A stretch of DNA of 6,344 bases. It comes from Chloroflexota bacterium (lineage in GTDB: Bacteria; Chloroflexota; Anaerolineae; Caldilineales; Caldilineaceae). The position numbers were made by a program, and so were the translations under genes. The stretch is from positions 1 to 6,344 of the forward strand of contig JAGWYN010000098.1 of NCBI GenBank assembly GCA_018969295.1, read 5' to 3'. This document shows positions 6,343 to 6,344 of the stretch, piece after piece. Every line of letters starts with the position of its first letter. The first letter of the stretch is position 1. The notes below the pieces were generated by a model. The model saw only the letters and a list, made by a program, of their open reading frames with translations. It did not search any database and was not told where the DNA came from.

Positions 6343-6344
6343 GG

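Overview
The window looks like a chromosomal segment from a GC-rich bacterium, most plausibly a Chloroflexota (Anaerolineae/Caldilineae-like). This rests on a very large secreted DUF11/SdrD_B-type repeat protein that ends in a short '-IYLPMV-' tail, a kind of ending I associate with exported proteins of that phylum. The taxonomic call is inference; no rRNA or marker gene is present.

Layout. Bases 1-4140 are the 3' part (1379 codons, 5' end outside the window) of one giant surface or secreted protein: the end of a DUF11 domain, about nine SdrD_B/CnaB-like beta-sandwich modules with Asp/Asn/Gly calcium-type loops, one unassigned module, and a 23-residue tail without a membrane anchor. A long hairpin (4146-4200) closes this transcription unit. 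A near-consensus sigma70-type promoter (4231-4259) then drives an initiator tRNA-fMet (4274-4345). A 28-bp perfect palindrome separates it from a second CAT-anticodon tRNA (4387-4460), which is followed by one strong and one weaker terminator.

Downstream of the tRNAs (4706 to the end) the character changes to an accessory region. It holds an excisionase-type HTH protein with an ideal ribosome binding site (4706-5104), a more AT-rich, unrecognised 108-aa TTG-start ORF (5146-5472), a 239-base gap with a strong promoter (5621-5650), and a ParA-type ATPase (5712-6269). The ParA homology stops abruptly at about 6213, where unrelated DNA begins, carrying a possible minus-strand partial ORF that runs off the window.

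Functionally, the surface protein and the tRNA cluster appear to be independent core-type units. The HTH, small ORF and ParA genes look like a patchwork of mobile or plasmid-like genes that accumulated beside the tRNAs. No complete new system can be assembled from this window alone. The best leads are the truncated parA junction, the HTH gene with an unrecognised small partner in place of the expected toxin, and the C-terminal tail of the surface protein.
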